Assembly (NCBI RefSeq): GCF_000430545.1
Contig: NZ_AUMF01000017.1
Coordinates: forward strand, 1-64,000
Direction: 5' to 3'
DNA: 64,000 nt
Origin: Tenacibaculum ovolyticum DSM 18103
GTDB lineage: Bacteria; Bacteroidota; Bacteroidia; Flavobacteriales; Flavobacteriaceae
This document shows positions 63,476 to 64,000 of the stretch, in pieces. A program made the position numbers and the translations under genes. Each line of letters opens with the position of its first letter. Position 1 is the stretch's first letter. Below the pieces are notes generated by a model that was given only the letters and a program-made list of their open reading frames with translations, was not told where the DNA came from and did no database searches.

Positions 63476-64000
63476 TTATTTAATTTTTGTCCCTATTATT
63501 TTATCATAATCTGCATTTACTTGCATTGGTACTTTTTTATCTTTCATAAATTGTAATGCTTCTTTTTGGTGTGCATTTAATGCCACGTTCTGATTTGCAA
63601 AATTAATTGCCCAGATTTGATGTATGTATTCATTTACTGCAGTAATTTTATCGTAGTTCCCATTTTCTTCAGCATTTTGTACAGAAATATCATAAGTACT
63701 TGCTGCAATATCTGCATCCATAAGTTCGCGTAATTTTTTACCAGCCGTAAAAGCAAAACTATTATCCGATCTACTTATTGCTTCTGTAATTGTATGAAAT
63801 ACTTCTTCCCATAAAGCATTAAAATCGTCAGGCCTCCAAGTGGATGAATTTAATTTATTAACAGTCCAACCTTTTCCATTATAATTTTTTATATAAGGCC
63901 AATTATCTGTTTGCATACTCATACCGTACAACCCTTTTTTTGATAATTGACTTGCTTCAGATATTTTGTTAACCATATTTAATGGACCAGAAATAAACAG
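63476..64000 (-). CDS. related lipoprotein-cluster protein, 5' end beyond the window
   Basis: At least 166 residues are visible from an ATG at 63976, but the frame stays open to the window edge (eight more codons reading LFISGPLN), so the real start is probably outside and a signal peptide may lie there. It contains DFNALWEEVFHTITEAISR, matching EEVWHIITHAG of the next gene, and VNEYIHQIWAINFAN, matching its TEYFYW region. Here the second His of the motif is a Glu. The two genes are in the same operon and are divergent tandem paralogs. Confidence 0.7.
   Translation of the reverse strand: MFISGPLNMVNKISEASQLSKKGLYGMSMQTDNWPYIKNYNGKGWTVNKLNSSTWRPDDFNALWEEVFHTITEAISRSDNSFAFTAGKKLRELMDADIAASTYDISVQNAEENGNYDKITAVNEYIHQIWAINFANQNVALNAHQKEALQFMKDKKVPMQVNADYDKIIGTKIK

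Overview
This window is AT-rich chromosomal DNA from a member of the Flavobacteriaceae (Bacteroidota), probably a marine relative of Tenacibaculum or Polaribacter; the genus is inference. The family call rests on gliding and type IX secretion (T9SS) genes (gldH, a sprE/porW-like gene), a secreted protein with a T9SS C-terminal sorting signal, a TonB receptor with a carboxypeptidase-like N-terminal domain, several Bacteroidota-specific DUF families, an ATP synthase locus without the beta and epsilon genes, and many promoters of the Bacteroidota type (TTG, 17-23 bp, TAnnTTTG). Gene order and content look like core genome. I see no insertion sequence, prophage, CRISPR array or restriction system.

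Layout. 1-1690: a gene-free, strikingly G-poor stretch of about 1.2 kb, then two identical tRNA-Gln(TTG) genes on the minus strand. 1.7-16.8 kb: a DUF2723 membrane protein, a thioredoxin-fold protein without its cysteines, a membrane metallophosphoesterase, polA, an Ig-like lipoprotein coupled to comF, a methyltransferase, two tandem paralogous coiled-coil membrane proteins, and glyS. 16.9-21.3 kb: a TonB receptor with an SGNH-hydrolase lipoprotein. 21.5-29 kb (plus strand): ribF, a 105-bp-period repeat, a small HTH regulator, serS, a 47-residue protein on the minus strand, a TPR protein, a DUF4286 protein, rsmA and mgtE. 29-34.5 kb: a LysE-type exporter and a PaaE-like reductase divergent from padR and a membrane partner; rsmI and dxs diverge from a 38-bp intergenic region. 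34.5-38.8 kb: a T9SS-secreted phosphatase-like protein, an unknown membrane protein and a TonB-like secreted protein.

38.9-47.3 kb holds, all on the minus strand, sprE-like, bactofilin, an AtpZ/AtpI-like gene, a small membrane protein and atpB-E-F-H-A-G. Two strong hairpins lie inside the atp operon, after atpE and between atpA and atpG. 47.5-58.3 kb: an ABC transporter, DUF1761 and DUF4837 genes, a LysM lytic transglycosylase, xth, a two-subunit 3-oxoacid CoA-transferase, and an overlapping ricT-gldH-PBP1A operon. 60-64 kb: glnS, then a small accessory cluster of lipoproteins: one ClpP-like, a short remnant that looks like the tail of its paralog, and two related proteins carrying an EExxH motif, the last cut by the window edge.

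Most of this is envelope biology and core information processing. The least ordinary items are the 61.8-64.0 kb lipoprotein cluster, four genes whose -7 promoter element ends exactly 4 nt before the start codon (predicting leaderless mRNAs), the cysteine-free thioredoxin, and the hairpins inside the atp operon. I did not find a clear new multi-gene system. Starts were re-chosen for several genes, as stated in their entries.
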